Below are positions 20,736 through 32,730 of a DNA stretch of 64,000 nucleotides, one piece after another; the first letter of the stretch is position 1, and each line of letters opens with the position of its first letter. The notes under the pieces were generated by a model. It searched no databases. It saw only the letters and a list, made by a program, of their open reading frames with translations, and was not told the DNA's origin. The position numbers and the translations under genes are program-made. The DNA is from Phoronis australis (Eukaryota; Phoronida; Phoronidae): NCBI GenBank assembly GCA_002633005.1, contig NMRA01000670.1, positions 134,444-198,443 on the forward strand, written 5' to 3'.

Positions 20736-21188
20736 GTAGGTGGCTCACATCTAGCACAAAATTAAAATTCAAATATCAAGAACGATCCCAGCTTTAACCA
20801 AGAAATTTGCAAAAGTGTATTTCATGCTTAGCGAAAGGACAACCAATAAGGAAAGCATGCAGAAGATAGTTGAGAAAAATTGGTGATGAGAATGGTCAGG
20901 CAAATGGCCACAGTGAAAATGAGTAATAGGGAGTGGAGTGTATGTTTGTAATCCATGTAAACATCACTGAGTTATAGTATGATTAAATCAAAGTGTATTA
21001 AATTGATCAAATTTCATTGTCAAAATGGTGACAGCTGTTACATCATTGAAAAGTCAAACGCAAGGTTTCCCCTGCGTGTAAATTTCTGGGTGGCCCGCCA
21101 CGCTCCTTTTTGGCCCCGCCACTTGTAAATCATTCTCAAATTGACCGCCACACACCTAATTGTGACAGGGAAACTTCACCGCCACACA
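20736..21188. other. Non-coding, probably intronic
   Basis: Open frame ends soon after the donor. No domain seen. 21060-21190 is rich in CCGCCAC motifs and precedes the minisatellite. Confidence 0.45.
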
Positions 21189-21282
21189 AAAATCGCTATT
21201 AAAAAATGATTGCTAGTAAAAATGATCGCTAGTAAAATGAATCGCAAGAAAAATGATCGCTAGTTAAAATGATCGCTAGTCC
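21189..21282. repeat. Minisatellite, ~15-17-bp unit AAAATGATCGCTAGT
   Basis: Six imperfect tandem copies (for example AAAAATGATCGCTAGT, AAAATGAATCGCAAG, AAAATGATCGCTAGT). CCGCCAC-type sequence stands on both sides. Confidence 0.85.
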
Positions 21283-24200
21283 ACCTTTCGCCACTTGTAG
21301 ATTGAAAGGGAAAAATAATAATTTTACAATGGTATCTTGAATTGTGCCCCCGTTAAACACAATCATTCAATCCCCAATCCCCTTTTGTACCTCATTTCTG
21401 CCTGGTTATCCGACAATGAATATAAATTTAATACAGCCGGGGACCAGGTAACGACCTCGATACGAATTTTATAAAATGAGAAAGTGCCAGGGCTTGCTAA
21501 TGAAGTAAGAAAAGGTAAGATTTCTGCTTCATTCATTTTTATCGTGTCCGAGTTTACGAAAGACATTGTGAATTATACTGCAGGGCGTGACATCAACCAT
21601 AGCCCTGCGCCAAAATGACGATACTGAATGTTAAGCAGTCTCAGATTCTTCTGCATGGACTGGATCGTTTGCTACGTCGGCCAATGCCAACACACTATCA
21701 CTGATTAAAGTTTATTAAGACAATATCAACGGAAGTTTCGTTACACGAAGTAGTTTATTAAGTCTACAAAGTTCACATATTTTTGATCTATGTTTGTCAC
21801 TTCGTGGATAATTGAATTTAAACATTGTTTTTTGTACAAGTGCGACAGAGATCACACTATGCCAGACACTTCATTGCCAATTTCTCTTGCAAAATGTTCT
21901 TTACCCAGATACTTCCACATGATGCTCGGGTTAGGGTCTTGTCTATGATGAGCAAACTGCAACCAATTACATCTAATTTTCAAATTTTGCCTGGGAAGGT
22001 CTCCCAACACCCCCTCCCCACCCCGATGGGAGGATATCACTTCATCCCATGCTCACATGTGGCGCCGGGGTCCACATCCATGTCAAGCATTCACCACCAC
22101 GTTCCTTTCGAAACCCAGACAATATGGGTATCCAACTTCTCATATTCGCGGGTGGCAACAGGCTTTGTACCCCGTTTTGGCCATTTACTACCACGCTCCT
22201 TTCAAAACCCTGCCAACCAAAAACATCAGGCCTGTGTTCCATGGAATCAACAAACTTGTGAAAATGCAAGATTTAGTGTGACTTCACAAGATACCACAAT
22301 GCATTATAAGCAAAGCACATGGCCATCTATCTTGCATCTGAGTTTTCAGTAATGTCAGCATGTGTTCAAGGGTCGACAACCACGGTCGTTTCCGCAACAT
22401 AACGCAACGTCCAATCAGAACTCGCACAGTATTCACCGATTCTCAGTATTGATTCTTTCCCCAAGATTACCTCCTTTCGGATGACAAGTGACTAAAAAGT
22501 AGTCAGTAATTTTCTCCAATTTTCAGTAACAAAGTACATAAACACAAAAATGTAGGGGGGGGCGCTGAAAAACTTTTATATAGTGCAATATGACTTCATT
22601 TCTTAAACACTCAAAAGTAAACACAAAGCCAAACAAAACCTTTTGCTGTTATGTTAAGGACTGCGCATAACATGATTTCAACTCGGCAAGTTGCTTCTTA
22701 GAGTACACCCTAGATTCATATTTACTTCGTCAGAAAACTGTCACAGTGGTACCCGAACGATTGGTAACAGCAACTGCTAGGCAGAAAACACATGCTTTGT
22801 CGATGCGGAATTGTAGCCAATGCACATCATGCTTTCTGATTATTCTTTAATCTATCCAATAACATACCTTGTTCTAAACAAAGCACGGCCAAGCAAAAGC
22901 CAAACCAGAGTATCGTGCACTTGATTCAGTGCTAATGACCTATTTTCCATGTCACAGATTCGGTTAAAATTGTAAATCGACTCGCTACGTCAGACAGCAA
23001 TGTAAATGATGTGATTGGTTACAAACGGTATGACCCAATAACTAAGCAACAATGCTTGCCATCATTTATGCTTTCGAGGTATCTTTGTTTATGATATCAT
23101 GACCACAACGACGATGTAAAAGAGAGAATGCCGAATAAAAGAACAAATTTCAAGAACTTAACAAAGTTTTATTTTTCTGTACAACATGCAGAGCATTCCG
23201 TACTACCATATTTTCAATGAAAACCCGTAACAAATATAAGGACACTCCCTAGTAGTAGGCAGCTCTATTTCTTGACTTGTGATGCGGAGGAACAACACCT
23301 AATATAGATGTCGCTGCCCATCCGATCTCGGAAAGGTCCATTGCACAATGCCGTTTGAAAAATGACTGTCAGCGCCAGTGGTTAGTAAATTTTGACTCGG
23401 ATAAAATCCGCTGAATTCAGGTCGACAGCCACACAAAATTGAGACAATACAGAGTATAGCAGAGCTTGGTTAGCGTCAATGTAAATTATGACAATAAGCG
23501 GGATACCACATTAAGCTGATTCCGACTTGGCAGCGATCAAAACCAATGCCTATCATGGTGGAAAATCTATTTAAAGATCTTACTATTTAAAACGACTTAC
23601 TGTATTCTTGTTAGAATGACATGGGCAAGAAATTGAATTTCGGGCCTCAAAAGTGAGGAAATCTAATATTAAGGTAGGTGGATACACAAAAAAATTAATT
23701 TTGACTGTTTTTTACATTTTAATGTCATTCTAATCATTAATTTTTGATGCACAATATAGTGAAGAAAAATAAAATCAATCTGAAACTGATGTTGAACTAT
23801 TACGATGAAAGTAGTTCTTTACCCTGTCGCCAATATTCTTATCTAGATAGTAACGCGGCGATTTGATATAACGCATATATTGGTTATGAAGAGACAGTAA
23901 CTACATATAATATTGGAATACTAAAAAACAGGCAAACAGGTCTATGTAATAAAGTTAGAGAAGAGTCTTTTACTACATTGAGTGGAGAGTTCAGATGAGT
24001 CACATAAACAATCAACACATGGTTTTAATGATGTGTGGTCCGCACACCACCACAGCAGACAATAGATCAACGCTAAGCTCCGCCCACCTGACAGCCATAT
24101 TTGTTTTGGTCGCCTGTCGTGTTTCACAAGTTCCCAAAAATGATTAAAATTACGCTGTAAACAAACAGGTAGGTCACATTTTCTAAACATGAAGTGAATA

Positions 24201-25520
24201 TCAGCTTTATTTCTAGTACATCAACAAAAATTGGAACATAATGACCGCGCTTTCTGAACGAATTTTGACCTCAAGTGGCAATCGATGGCCGCTTAACTTC
24301 AAAGTTGTTTTTCTCGACTCGTGATTTCAGGGTAGTGACAAGATTCTCGGGCCTATTTTTCCGCAACACGTGGGTCAATTTTTACGAAACTTACATATTT
24401 GAAATCCTCTAGAACTGAAGTAAAATCGCGTGCCAGGATTTTTTGATACATGGACCAGATTTTTAGTTATTAGACGGAAAGTTACCAAATGACAGAAAGT
24501 AGCGTCCTTGCCCCAACTCACACGCAAAAAATGCCACAAAATCAAGATCATGATTTTGTACACTATTTGGTATGGACAAGTAGAATATTGCGTAAGGAAA
24601 CAGGTGATTATAATCCCTGTGCATTTTGAAAAAAATTCAAGGTAAAATTGGATTTTTTGAAAATTTAAAAATTCGATATTTTAAGAAAATGAACTACAAT
24701 AAAAAATTTTTCTTCGATTTTTGTCACTTTCAGTCATTTCTAACTAGTTAAAACACCCTTTATACTTATTTTAGATAAGGAACATGGCGATTTGACCAGT
24801 GTATACCCCCCTCGTATAGGTGCTCCGTATAAAGGCGGGCAAAAAGCGAAGCCTTCTATTTTAATACAGAGAATCCCGCCCGAATGCAGCCACAGAGCCC
24901 CAAATTAAAATTCTTACCTATGTAATTTTGGCAAGAATAAGTCATTTTAAATAACCTGTTTTTAGTGAAATTCAGCTAAACAGGAAATTACCAGTTTTTA
25001 TCTTGGCGTTCAAAAAGGCAGTTGAACTACAGATGGCTAACTTAAAGATAGAAAAGCAATGGTACATCATACGTTAATAATAAGTGGGTGGGAACCAATT
25101 TTGCTGATTTTTAATGATTAATATGTGGAACATAACAATAATTCATGACATTATGCTGATTTTTTAACACATGGGTTCAATGAAAAATGATTCATATTTT
25201 GACATTTCAAGACAGTGGACCAGAAAAGAAAAAGTTATGGCAGGGCAGTATAATATTGACAATTCATTACGTAACCCCACAAAATAGCCGGCACGTGAAA
25301 TTGTGTTTTGGAAAATTACTCAGCAAATTTCAAGATTAAGTAACTTAAAAAATCATTAGGTCGAACTGTGCTGTGCTGTGAAGTAAAACAACATCAGTAT
25401 TTGCAGTAAAATGAGTTGCAACTATTTTTAGCCAAAATAAATAGATTTCCAGTACCTGGCAAAAATTTGCCAAGTAATCCATACTGTAAAAGAAAATCTA
25501 TTAGCTTCCTGTCAATAAAC
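21283..25520. other. Long stretch without recognised genes
   Basis: No convincing coding signal on either strand. Around 22040-22215 a roughly 100-base segment is weakly duplicated (CCACCACGTTCCTTTCGAAA and TACCACGCTCCTTTCAAAA), which produces overlapping open frames in several phases that share no domain. The rest is AT-rich and unclassified. Confidence 0.5.
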
Positions 25521-25610
25521 TAAATTAAGGGTGAACTAAGTGTTAATTAAGGGTTGACTAAGGATTGACTAAGGGTAAACAAAGGGTTGACTAAGAGTTA
25601 ACTAAGAAAG
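25521..25610. repeat. Minisatellite, ~12-bp unit AAGGGTTGACTA
   Basis: About seven imperfect tandem units with the variants AAGGGTGAACTA, AAGGATTGACTA and AAGAGTTAACTA. Confidence 0.85.
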
Positions 25611-25808
25611 TAAAGGCACAGAACCCTGCATATGATTAGATAATTTTGCAAGAAAACTTTGAGATCTTTTCAACGTGTGTGAGGTCAATAATACAGAAAA
25701 TTTATGGTTGTCAAGACTTTCAATAAAGATCTTGTGAGAGCGGGAAATTATCTAGGTGAAAAGTTTTCCAGGTCAAAGTTCACTACAGAAATTTTGACAG
25801 CTATGTGC

Positions 25809-26285
25809 CCGGGTGAGAATTTGACACGTTTGACACGCTCTAAAAACGTGGAGTATTGGAACGCCCTAAAAACGTGTCAAACGTGTAAAACGTGGCGTGT
25901 CAAACGTGTAAAATGTAGCGTGTCAAACGTGTCAAGAACGTGTCAAAAACGTGTAATTTTCGTTCCAATACTCCACGTTTGACACGCAAAGCGTGTCAAA
26001 CGTGGCGATAGCGTGTCGAACATGGCATGCCAAAACGTGGCAAAAACGTGGCACTTTTGACACGCTAGCGTGTCGAACGTGGCGATAAGCGTGTAAAACG
26101 TGGCAATAGCGTGTCAAACGTGGCGTGCCAAAACGTGGCAAAAACGTGGCACTTTTGACACGCTAGCGTGTCAAACGTGGCGCTNCGTGTCGAATGTAGC
26201 TTGCCAAAACGTGGCAAAAACGTGGCACTTTTGACACCCTAGCATGTCAAACGTGGCGCTTTTGACACGCTAGCCTGTAATCTGT
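25809..26285. repeat. Left palindrome array of element A
   Basis: Built of GACACG/CGTGTC half-sites, with the pattern GTGGCACTTTTGACACGC-TAG-CGTGTCAAACGTGGC repeated several times and AACGTGGCAAAAACGTGGCA between. The first part also contains CGTTCCAATACTCCACG paired with CGTGGAGTATTGGAACG, a 17-bp inverted pair about 120 bases apart. Single N at 26185. Confidence 0.9.
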
Positions 26286-27156
26286 GTCATTGCCATGGTA
26301 GTGACCCTACATTTAGCCTGAGGCCGTGTACAAGCCATAATGTTCTTGTTTATAGCAGCTCACCATCCACCATGGGAATCCATACTGAAAGCAAATGTAT
26401 AAAGGGATTTCTTCTTTAAGTTACAGTTTATTGTTACTGATAATGATATAGAATCATTAAAAGGATAATGTAACTATCCAACTCTTACCACATACTGTTT
26501 TCACTAAATTTCATTTCATCTAGAATAACATTAACACAGAAATAAGAAAATGGTTCTACATACAAATTTGAAGTGCTTAAGCTGCTATATATATGCATAT
26601 AAGTCTAAGCTTTTGAGTCAGGCCAGTCGCTTGAAAACAGTTTATGAAGTAAAGAACAGACGCACTTTGTAACATCTTTGAATTACCAAGAGTGATTCAA
26701 CATTTNCAGTTTATTGTTACTGTTGATGTAAATAATCCAAAATGTGATAATGATATAGAATCATTAAAAGGATAATGTAACTTTTGAGTCAGGCCAGTTG
26801 CTTGAAAACAGTTTATGAAGTAAAGAACAGACGCACTTTGTAACATCTTTGAATTACCAAGAGTGATTCAACAATTGTCATAACATTGAGTTCATGTTGA
26901 TTTTGCAGCCCAAACCTCTAAACACAATGTCTTATCCTCATTCAAGCTGACACAAAATGTGAGTTGATCCAATAACAACAATATTATGAATTGATATATT
27001 ACTGAAGATGAGAGGCGTTCCGACTTCATATATTAACTGCGTAGTCAATAGTTTCTACTGACTTTTGTTTTCTGTTACAATCAAACTTACCTGTAAAAAG
27101 AAGGACCATTTGCAAGAAAAGTTTGTCAACCAGAGTATATACATACTAAACTTCTG

Positions 27157-27967
27157 TTAGAGCTGCACCACACTCGAAAACCATACTTCATAAGTGCTGC
27201 TTTGCCCTGACGTGTCCTCTTCCAGGAACACAGGGTCGTTATCTGAAGGCTCATCGGCTTGGAGACTCCCAGCCCTGTGGGGTTCATCCTGTCTGGGTAC
27301 CTCCAACGTCTCACCAGAGGGATCCTCTGCGCGTTGCTCTTGATTCTCCTGATAACCACACCGCGATCTTGATCGGTGGACACGTAAGCCACGGATGTTC
27401 TTGCACACCTTTCCACAACTACATACTGCTCCTTCCACAACACCTCCTGTCAGTGTCAACTGTTTCAAAGTCCTTGGTCGTTGCAAAGTCGTTTCCGTGT
27501 TATCCGCCGTTGTGAGTCTCTCATTCTCCCCCCCTCTCGGGAGACTCTGGGGGTATGCATCATTTTGGTTCGACGTAGCGTGAGAATGGGTGCTCCTATA
27601 ACCGGAGCTGCAGGCCGAGGTGCTGGCCCTGCCTGCCCCAATCCAGTCTTTCCTGGGGGTCATCTGTCTCTCCAGCGTCACTGGTCTTCCCCAGTTGCCA
27701 TCCAGCCTTTCCTGGAAGTCTTGAAATGTCGATGTGTGTACTTACAGTGATGTTATCTGCCTCAATAGTTGTCAGGCTTCTATGTAGTCTGACGTCTTGT
27801 CGCCCCTTCTTCGTAACAGCTAAACCAGGATTCTCTTCTACCCGCCGTACACTAACTAGTTGGAGGCGTAGCTTGATGTCGTCAGATGGCATCCAGCTTC
27901 CTCGACTCGTTTCGACCCTAAACCATAACGGTCTCCACTGGTGGGTCCACAGTGGCGGCCAACCCAC
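27157..27967 (-). pseudogene. C2H2 zinc finger and linker of a restriction-like-endonuclease retroelement
   Basis: Two overlapping minus-strand frames. The first (27967-27596) includes FRVETSRGSWMPSDDIKLRL and reaches GRQGQHLGLQLRL. The second (27681-27157) carries CSCGKVCKNIRGLRVHRSRSRC, a C2H2-type finger of the kind found at the N-terminus of R2/NeSL-like retrotransposons, where it binds the target DNA. It lies downstream of the endonuclease domain on the same strand. That order fits two head-to-tail copies (3' end of one, 5' start of the next) better than one element. Frame change between the two pieces; no intact product. Confidence 0.6.
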
Positions 27968-27973
27968 TGTGCA

Positions 27974-28756
27974 TCACTGAGGCCTCCAACTTCCTTCATT
28001 CCGACGGTACCACAGCCAACAAGATGTCCTCTCAGCTGTCTCGCCCAGTCTTCTCACTGCAGCTTTCTTCCTTCCCCCTCGCACACCAATCTTCTCCAGC
28101 AACCACCATACAGATCTTGCAGGGAATCCTCTACATCCCACCTCTACAGGAAACAACCAAGTTCGCCAGCCCCGAGCTCTACATGTCTCCGCCAGCTCGC
28201 TATACTTAGATAATTTCCTCTCATGGGCCTCTTCGCATCCTTCCTCCCAAGGCACCGTAAGCTCTATAATCACTATAAATTGATGGATATCCGACCACAG
28301 AATGATGTCAGGCCGAAATGATGTTTCCACAATACTCGAGAACACAAGCTTTCTTCCCAGATCTACTCTCATTTCCCAGCTTACTCCATCCAGGATGCAA
28401 GGCTGCTGACGTGACTTCTTTCGTATCCCACCTTCCCTGACGAATTGCATGTGCTGGCTGCTTGCCCTAGGCTGAGTTACTTTTGTCTTACGCTCTCCAT
28501 CTATGATGTCTGCAAGGGTCTTCAGTACTTGGTCATGACGCCATCTGTATCGGCCCTGCTGTAGTGCCATCTTGCAGCCTGATAGGATGTGGGCCAATGT
28601 ACCTCTTCCTTCGCACAACTGGCAGGCTGGGTCATCCACTAGGCCCCAGCGAAGAAGGTTTGCAGGCGATGGTAACACGTCGTAAACCGAGCGAAGTAAA
28701 AACTGGACACGCATAGGCTCCATACTCCAAACGTCTGCCCACGATATTTTCCTCAC
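27974..28756 (-). pseudogene. Zinc knuckle and restriction-like endonuclease of a non-LTR retrotransposon
   Basis: A 260-codon minus-strand frame. After MRVQFLLRSVYDVLPSPANL comes a CCHC knuckle, CQLCEGRGTLAHILSGC (C-x2-C-x7-H-x4-C). About 100 residues on is the endonuclease core RPDIILWSDIHQFIVIIELT followed by VPWEE, fitting the PD-(D/E)xK fold that nicks target DNA in R2/NeSL-type elements. The tail AWRTWLFPVEVGCRGF-like segment (RGWRTWLFPVEVGCRGFPAR) closes the domain. An in-frame stop at about 28795 separates it from the upstream part. Fold assignment is firm; clade is inference. Confidence 0.8.
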
Positions 28757-28795
28757 TGGAAGGTTCCACCTGGTCCATGCTCCCTGCTGGCTTAG

Positions 28796-29775
28796 TTAGA
28801 CTGCCTTGGGTTTACGGGCTTCTTCCTCCGCTGCTCTCACCTCAGCTTGGACCATCTCCCTCCGCTGCCTCTCACTCGGTTTCTCCCACTGCTGGAACTG
28901 GGATGTCCCAAACCCCTGGCGTCCTACGCAGGTGCTACCAATTATATCTCTGATCTGTAATAAACTCTCCGCCTGGCTCACAGATGTGTCTGCTGACCAC
29001 CGTCTCCCTGATCTTGTCATGACGCCAGCATCCCTCACCTTTGGATCTCATAGAGTCACGTAATGTGAGAACCAGCCTGCACTTTCCTATTTAAACTCCT
29101 CCGTGATTGATACTAGACGCAGCTGAAGCTCTGCTGTTCTGCTATAAAGGCCAACCTGTGTGAAGCTTCTTGGGACTCCCAACCACTTCCTCAGCCACTT
29201 GCTTACTGTTCTCTCCAGGAACTCTACCGCCGATATCGGGATGTCGTACAGCATTAGACCCACGTTGCTCGAGGTAACAGCCCGTGCTGGTAAATCCATG
29301 CCTTGTACTTGCCAGGAAGACCGCTTTTCTCTATTNTGAAGCTTCTTGGGACTCCCAACCACTTCCTCAGCCACTTGCTTACAGTTCTCTCCAGGCACTC
29401 CACCGCCGATATTGGGATGTCGTACAGCATTAGACCCCACGTTGCTCGAGGTAACAGCCTGTGCTGGTAAATCCATGCCTTGTACTTGCCAGGAAGACCG
29501 CTTTTCTCTATTCTCTTCAACCACTCCGTCACCTGGGTCTCCATCAGCTTGATGTTGTTCTTGTCGCACAGGAGATCATCGTACCATTTACCTACGCACT
29601 TGATGGGGTTATTAACAATTGATGGAATTTGTTCGCCTTGAATGGTCAAGGTAAATCTGTTGACAACTTTCCCACCTCTCATTATCAGAAGTCTCGACTT
29701 CCTGGGTTTAAACTTCATACGAGCCCACGTTGCTACTTCATCTAGAGCTGCCAAAACCCACCGAGCTTGCACATC
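28796..29775 (-). pseudogene. C-terminal reverse transcriptase fragment of the same retroelement
   Basis: The minus strand begins with ARWVLAALDEVATWARMKFK, which in this family comes just after the catalytic YADD box, so the palm is missing. It continues with SRLLIMRGGKVVNRFTLTIQ and the thumb region WLKRIEKSGLPGKYKAWIYQ. The linker (28796-29038) ends EEEARKPKAV before a stop. A 177-base segment is present twice around the single N at 29336 with a few differences, so part of the apparent length is likely an uncollapsed overlap. The element is 5'-truncated exactly where the right palindrome array starts. Confidence 0.75.
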
Positions 29776-29784
29776 ATATTTTAC

Positions 29785-30219
29785 ACGTTCGACACGCTAG
29801 CGTGTCAAAATTTTACACGTTCGACACGCTAGCGTGTCAAAATTTTACACGTTTGACACCGTAGCGTGTCACATTTTACACGTTTGATATGCTAGCGTGT
29901 CAAACTTTACACATTTGACACGTTAACGTGGCAAACTTTACACGTTTGACACGCTAAGGTGGCAAATTTTACACGTTTGACACGCTAGCATGTCAATTTT
30001 TACACGTTTGACACGCTAATGTGGCAAATTTTACACGTTCGACACGCTAACGTGGCAAATTTTACACGTTTGACACGCTAACATGGCAAATTTTACAGAT
30101 GTTTTTACACGTTTTACACGTTAACGTGGCAATTTTGACACGTATTACACGTTTTTTTACACGTCTGACACGTTTGACACGCTCAAAAGCGTGTCAAACG
30201 TGTAAAATTCTCACCCGGG
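29785..30219. repeat. Right palindrome array of element A (31-bp unit)
   Basis: About a dozen units of ATTTTACACGTTTGACACGC followed by TAGCGTGTCAA, with variants TAACGTGGCAA. It ends in a compact inverted pair around CTCAAAAG and the terminus ATTCTCACCCGGG. Confidence 0.92.
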
Positions 30220-30880
30220 TTGCTATGAATGGCAGTACAATATGACGGAAAATGTTAATAAACTGTGCTGGGTTAATGATGTTAAGAAATTGCTGTTTCA
30301 GTTTGGTTTTGGAGAAGCATGGTATAATCAGGGTGTAGGTTCCGAGACAAGCTGCATATTACTTTTTAAACAAAGATGCAAAGATATTGATCAGCAAAAA
30401 TGGCAAGATATTTTGAACAATTCGATTAAGCTGGAAACGTACAGAACTTTTAAGTTAAATATGTTTTGAAAACTATTTAGATGTAATTGACAATGTAAAT
30501 AATAGAGATGATATGGTAAGATTAAGATGTTCAGCGCATGCACTAATGATTGAAAAGGGTAGACACTTGAAACTTAGCAGAACAGAAAGGTTATGACCTC
30601 TCTGTGTTAGGACATATGTCGAGTCAGAATATCATTTTGTTATCGAATTCCCATTCTACGATGACCTTAGGAAACGATATTTGCCTGCATGGAGCTACAA
30701 CAATCCCAATGTTACAAAATTCAACAGACTCATGACTAAGGAGGAAAAAGACCTTATATGGTCAACATGTAAATATGTTCATTTGGCATTCAAGCGAAGA
30801 AGAATTCGGTTTACTTCTAGTGTTTGACACTTACCTTTATTGTATTTGAGGATTTGATTGTAACAAGGGCCGGAGGCCTA
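30220..30880 (+). pseudogene. C-terminal part of a LINE ORF2
   Basis: The plus strand reads VNKLCWVNDVKKLLFQFGFG, then CKDIDQQKWQDILNNSIKLE and YRTFKLNMF. After frame changes come RLRCSAHALMIEKGRHLKLS, a knuckle-like region with YHFVIEFPFYDDLRKRYL, and a tail ending RRRIRFTSSV. This is the region after the RT in many invertebrate LINEs. Several frame changes and a stop in the knuckle show it is dead. It is bounded by elements A and C; its upstream RT is not found on the far side of A. Confidence 0.75.
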
Positions 30881-32730
30881 CCCGGGTGAGAATTTGACAC
30901 GTTTGACACGCCCTAAAAACGTGTCGAACGTGTAAAACGTGGCGAGTCAAACGTGTAAAATGTAGCGTGTCAAACGTGTCAAGAACGTGTCAAAAATGTG
31001 TAATTTTCGTTCCAATACTCCACGTTTGACACGCTTTGCGTGTCAAACGTGGCGATAAGCGTGTAAAACGTGGCGATAGCGTGTCGAACGTGGCATGCAA
31101 AAACGTGGCAAAAACGTGGCACTTTTGACACACTAGCGTGTCGAATGTGGCGATAAACGTGTAAAACGTGGCGTGCCAAAACGTGGCAAAAACGTGGCAC
31201 TTTTGACACGCTAGCGTGTCAAACGTGGCGCTTTTGACAGGCTAGCCTGTAATCTGTCATTGCCATGGTAGCGACCCTACATTTAGCCTGAGGCCGTGTA
31301 CAAGCCATAATGTTCTTGTTTATAGCAGCTCACCATCCACCATGGGAATCCATACTGAAAGCAAATGTATAAAGGGATTTCTTCTTTAAGTCACAGTTTA
31401 TTGTTACTGTTGATGTAAATAATCCAAAATGTGATAATGATATAGAATCATTAAAAGGATAATGTAACTACCCAACTCTTACCACATACTGTTGTCACTA
31501 AATTTCATTTCATCTAGAATAACATTAACACAGAAATAAGAAAATGGTTCAACAAACAAGTTTGAAGTGCTTAAGCTTCTATATATATGCATATAAGTCT
31601 AAGCTTTTGAGTCAGGCCAGTTGCTTGAAGACAGTTTATGAAGTAAAGAACAGACGCACTTTGTAACATCTTTGAATTACCAAGAGTGATTCAACATTTG
31701 TCATAACATTGAGTTCATGTTGATTTTGCAGCCCAAACCTCTACACACAATGTCTTATCCTCATTCAAGGTGACACAAAATGTGAGTTGATCCAAAAACA
31801 GCAATTATGAATTGATATACTACTGAATATGAGAGGCGTTACAACTTCATATATTAAGTGCATAGTCAACAGTTTCTACTAACTCTTGTTTTCTGTTACA
31901 ATCAAACTTACCTGTAAAAAGAAGGACCATTTGCAAGAAAAGTTTATCAAGCCACTGTCAACCAGAGTATNGGTTAACCGCCCACCCCCGATTTTTTGGG
32001 TTTGCCAATTTAACCGCCCAGGGCGTTAACCCGAACGATTACGGTATATTAACTGCATAGTCAACAGTTTCTACTGACTCTTCTTTTCTGTTACAATCAA
32101 ACTTACCTGTAAAAAGAAGGACCATTTGCAGGAAAAGTTTATCAAGCCACTGTCAACCAGAGTATATACATACTAAACTTCTGTTAGAGCTGCACCACAC
32201 TTGAAAACCATACTTCATAAGTGCTCTCCTGACATGACTGCACTCTCTGACAGCTAAACCAACTCTAACTCAGTATTTGGATATTTGAATAGGCAGTGAA
32301 AACTTTTGTTGCAAATTCTTTGATGTTATTAAGGGAACATGTTTAATCATTCAAATTGGGAGATTACCTCCCAGTGGCCTTTTCAGAACTGCCAAGCCTA
32401 TTTAAATTGTATCTTTATTGAAGAGTTCTATCATATTTTACACCTTCGACACGCTAGCGTGTCAAAATTTTACACGTCTGACACGCTAGCGTGTAAAATT
32501 TTACACGTTTGACACCGTAGCGTGTCACATTTTACACGTTTGATATGCTAGCGTGTCAAACTTTACACGGTTGACACGTTAACGTGGCAAATTTTACACG
32601 TTTGACATGCTAGCGTGGCAAATTTTACACGTTTTACACGTTAACGTGGCAATTTTGACGCGTATTACACGTTTTTTTACACGTTTGACACGCTCAAAAG
32701 CGTGTCAAACGTGTAAAATTCTCACCCGGG
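30881..32730. mobile_element. Palindrome-array element, short copy (C)
   Basis: Same termini as element A: CCCGGGTGAGAATTTGACAC at 30881 and TTCTCACCCGGG ending at 32730. Left array 30881-31245, right array 32440-32730. The core (31250-32440) has no open frame of note and looks non-autonomous. Single N at 31971 followed by about 70 bases of unrelated AACCGCCCA sequence and a repeated segment (32043-32160 repeats 31850-31970), so the interior may be mis-joined. Confidence 0.75.

Larger units (their letters stand above)
25808..30219. mobile_element. Palindrome-array element, long copy (A)
   Basis: Starts with CCCGGGTGAGAATTTGACAC and ends with the facing terminus GTAAAATTCTCACCCGGG. Both ends consist of arrays based on TTTGACACGCT plus its reverse complement (left 25809-26285, right 29785-30219). 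The unique left flank (26290-27190) matches 31250-32225 in copy C. Between 27193 and 29775 this copy holds a truncated retroelement where copy C has about 230 different bases. Joins at 26185, 26706 and 29336 lie inside; the duplicated sequence around 26706 and 29336 is probably an assembly artefact. GCTATG occurs two bases outside each end and could be a target duplication. Confidence 0.75.

Noticed and set aside
21825-22352. 175-codon plus-strand frame
   Set aside because: Several phases are open on both strands because of a weak internal duplication; composition is not protein-like and no motif is present.
27941-28213. Plus-strand frames opposite the endonuclease domain
   Set aside because: Antisense shadows of the retroelement; the minus strand has the recognisable domains.
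29785-30219. CRISPR-like array of 31-bp repeats
   Set aside because: The units are contiguous or nearly so with no unique spacers, there are no Cas genes, and the surrounding sequence is animal nuclear DNA.
25798-30229. Firm 6-bp target duplication GCTATG around element A
   Set aside because: The motif is two bases away from each terminus with different bases between, and copy C shows no duplication, so I mention it only as possible.
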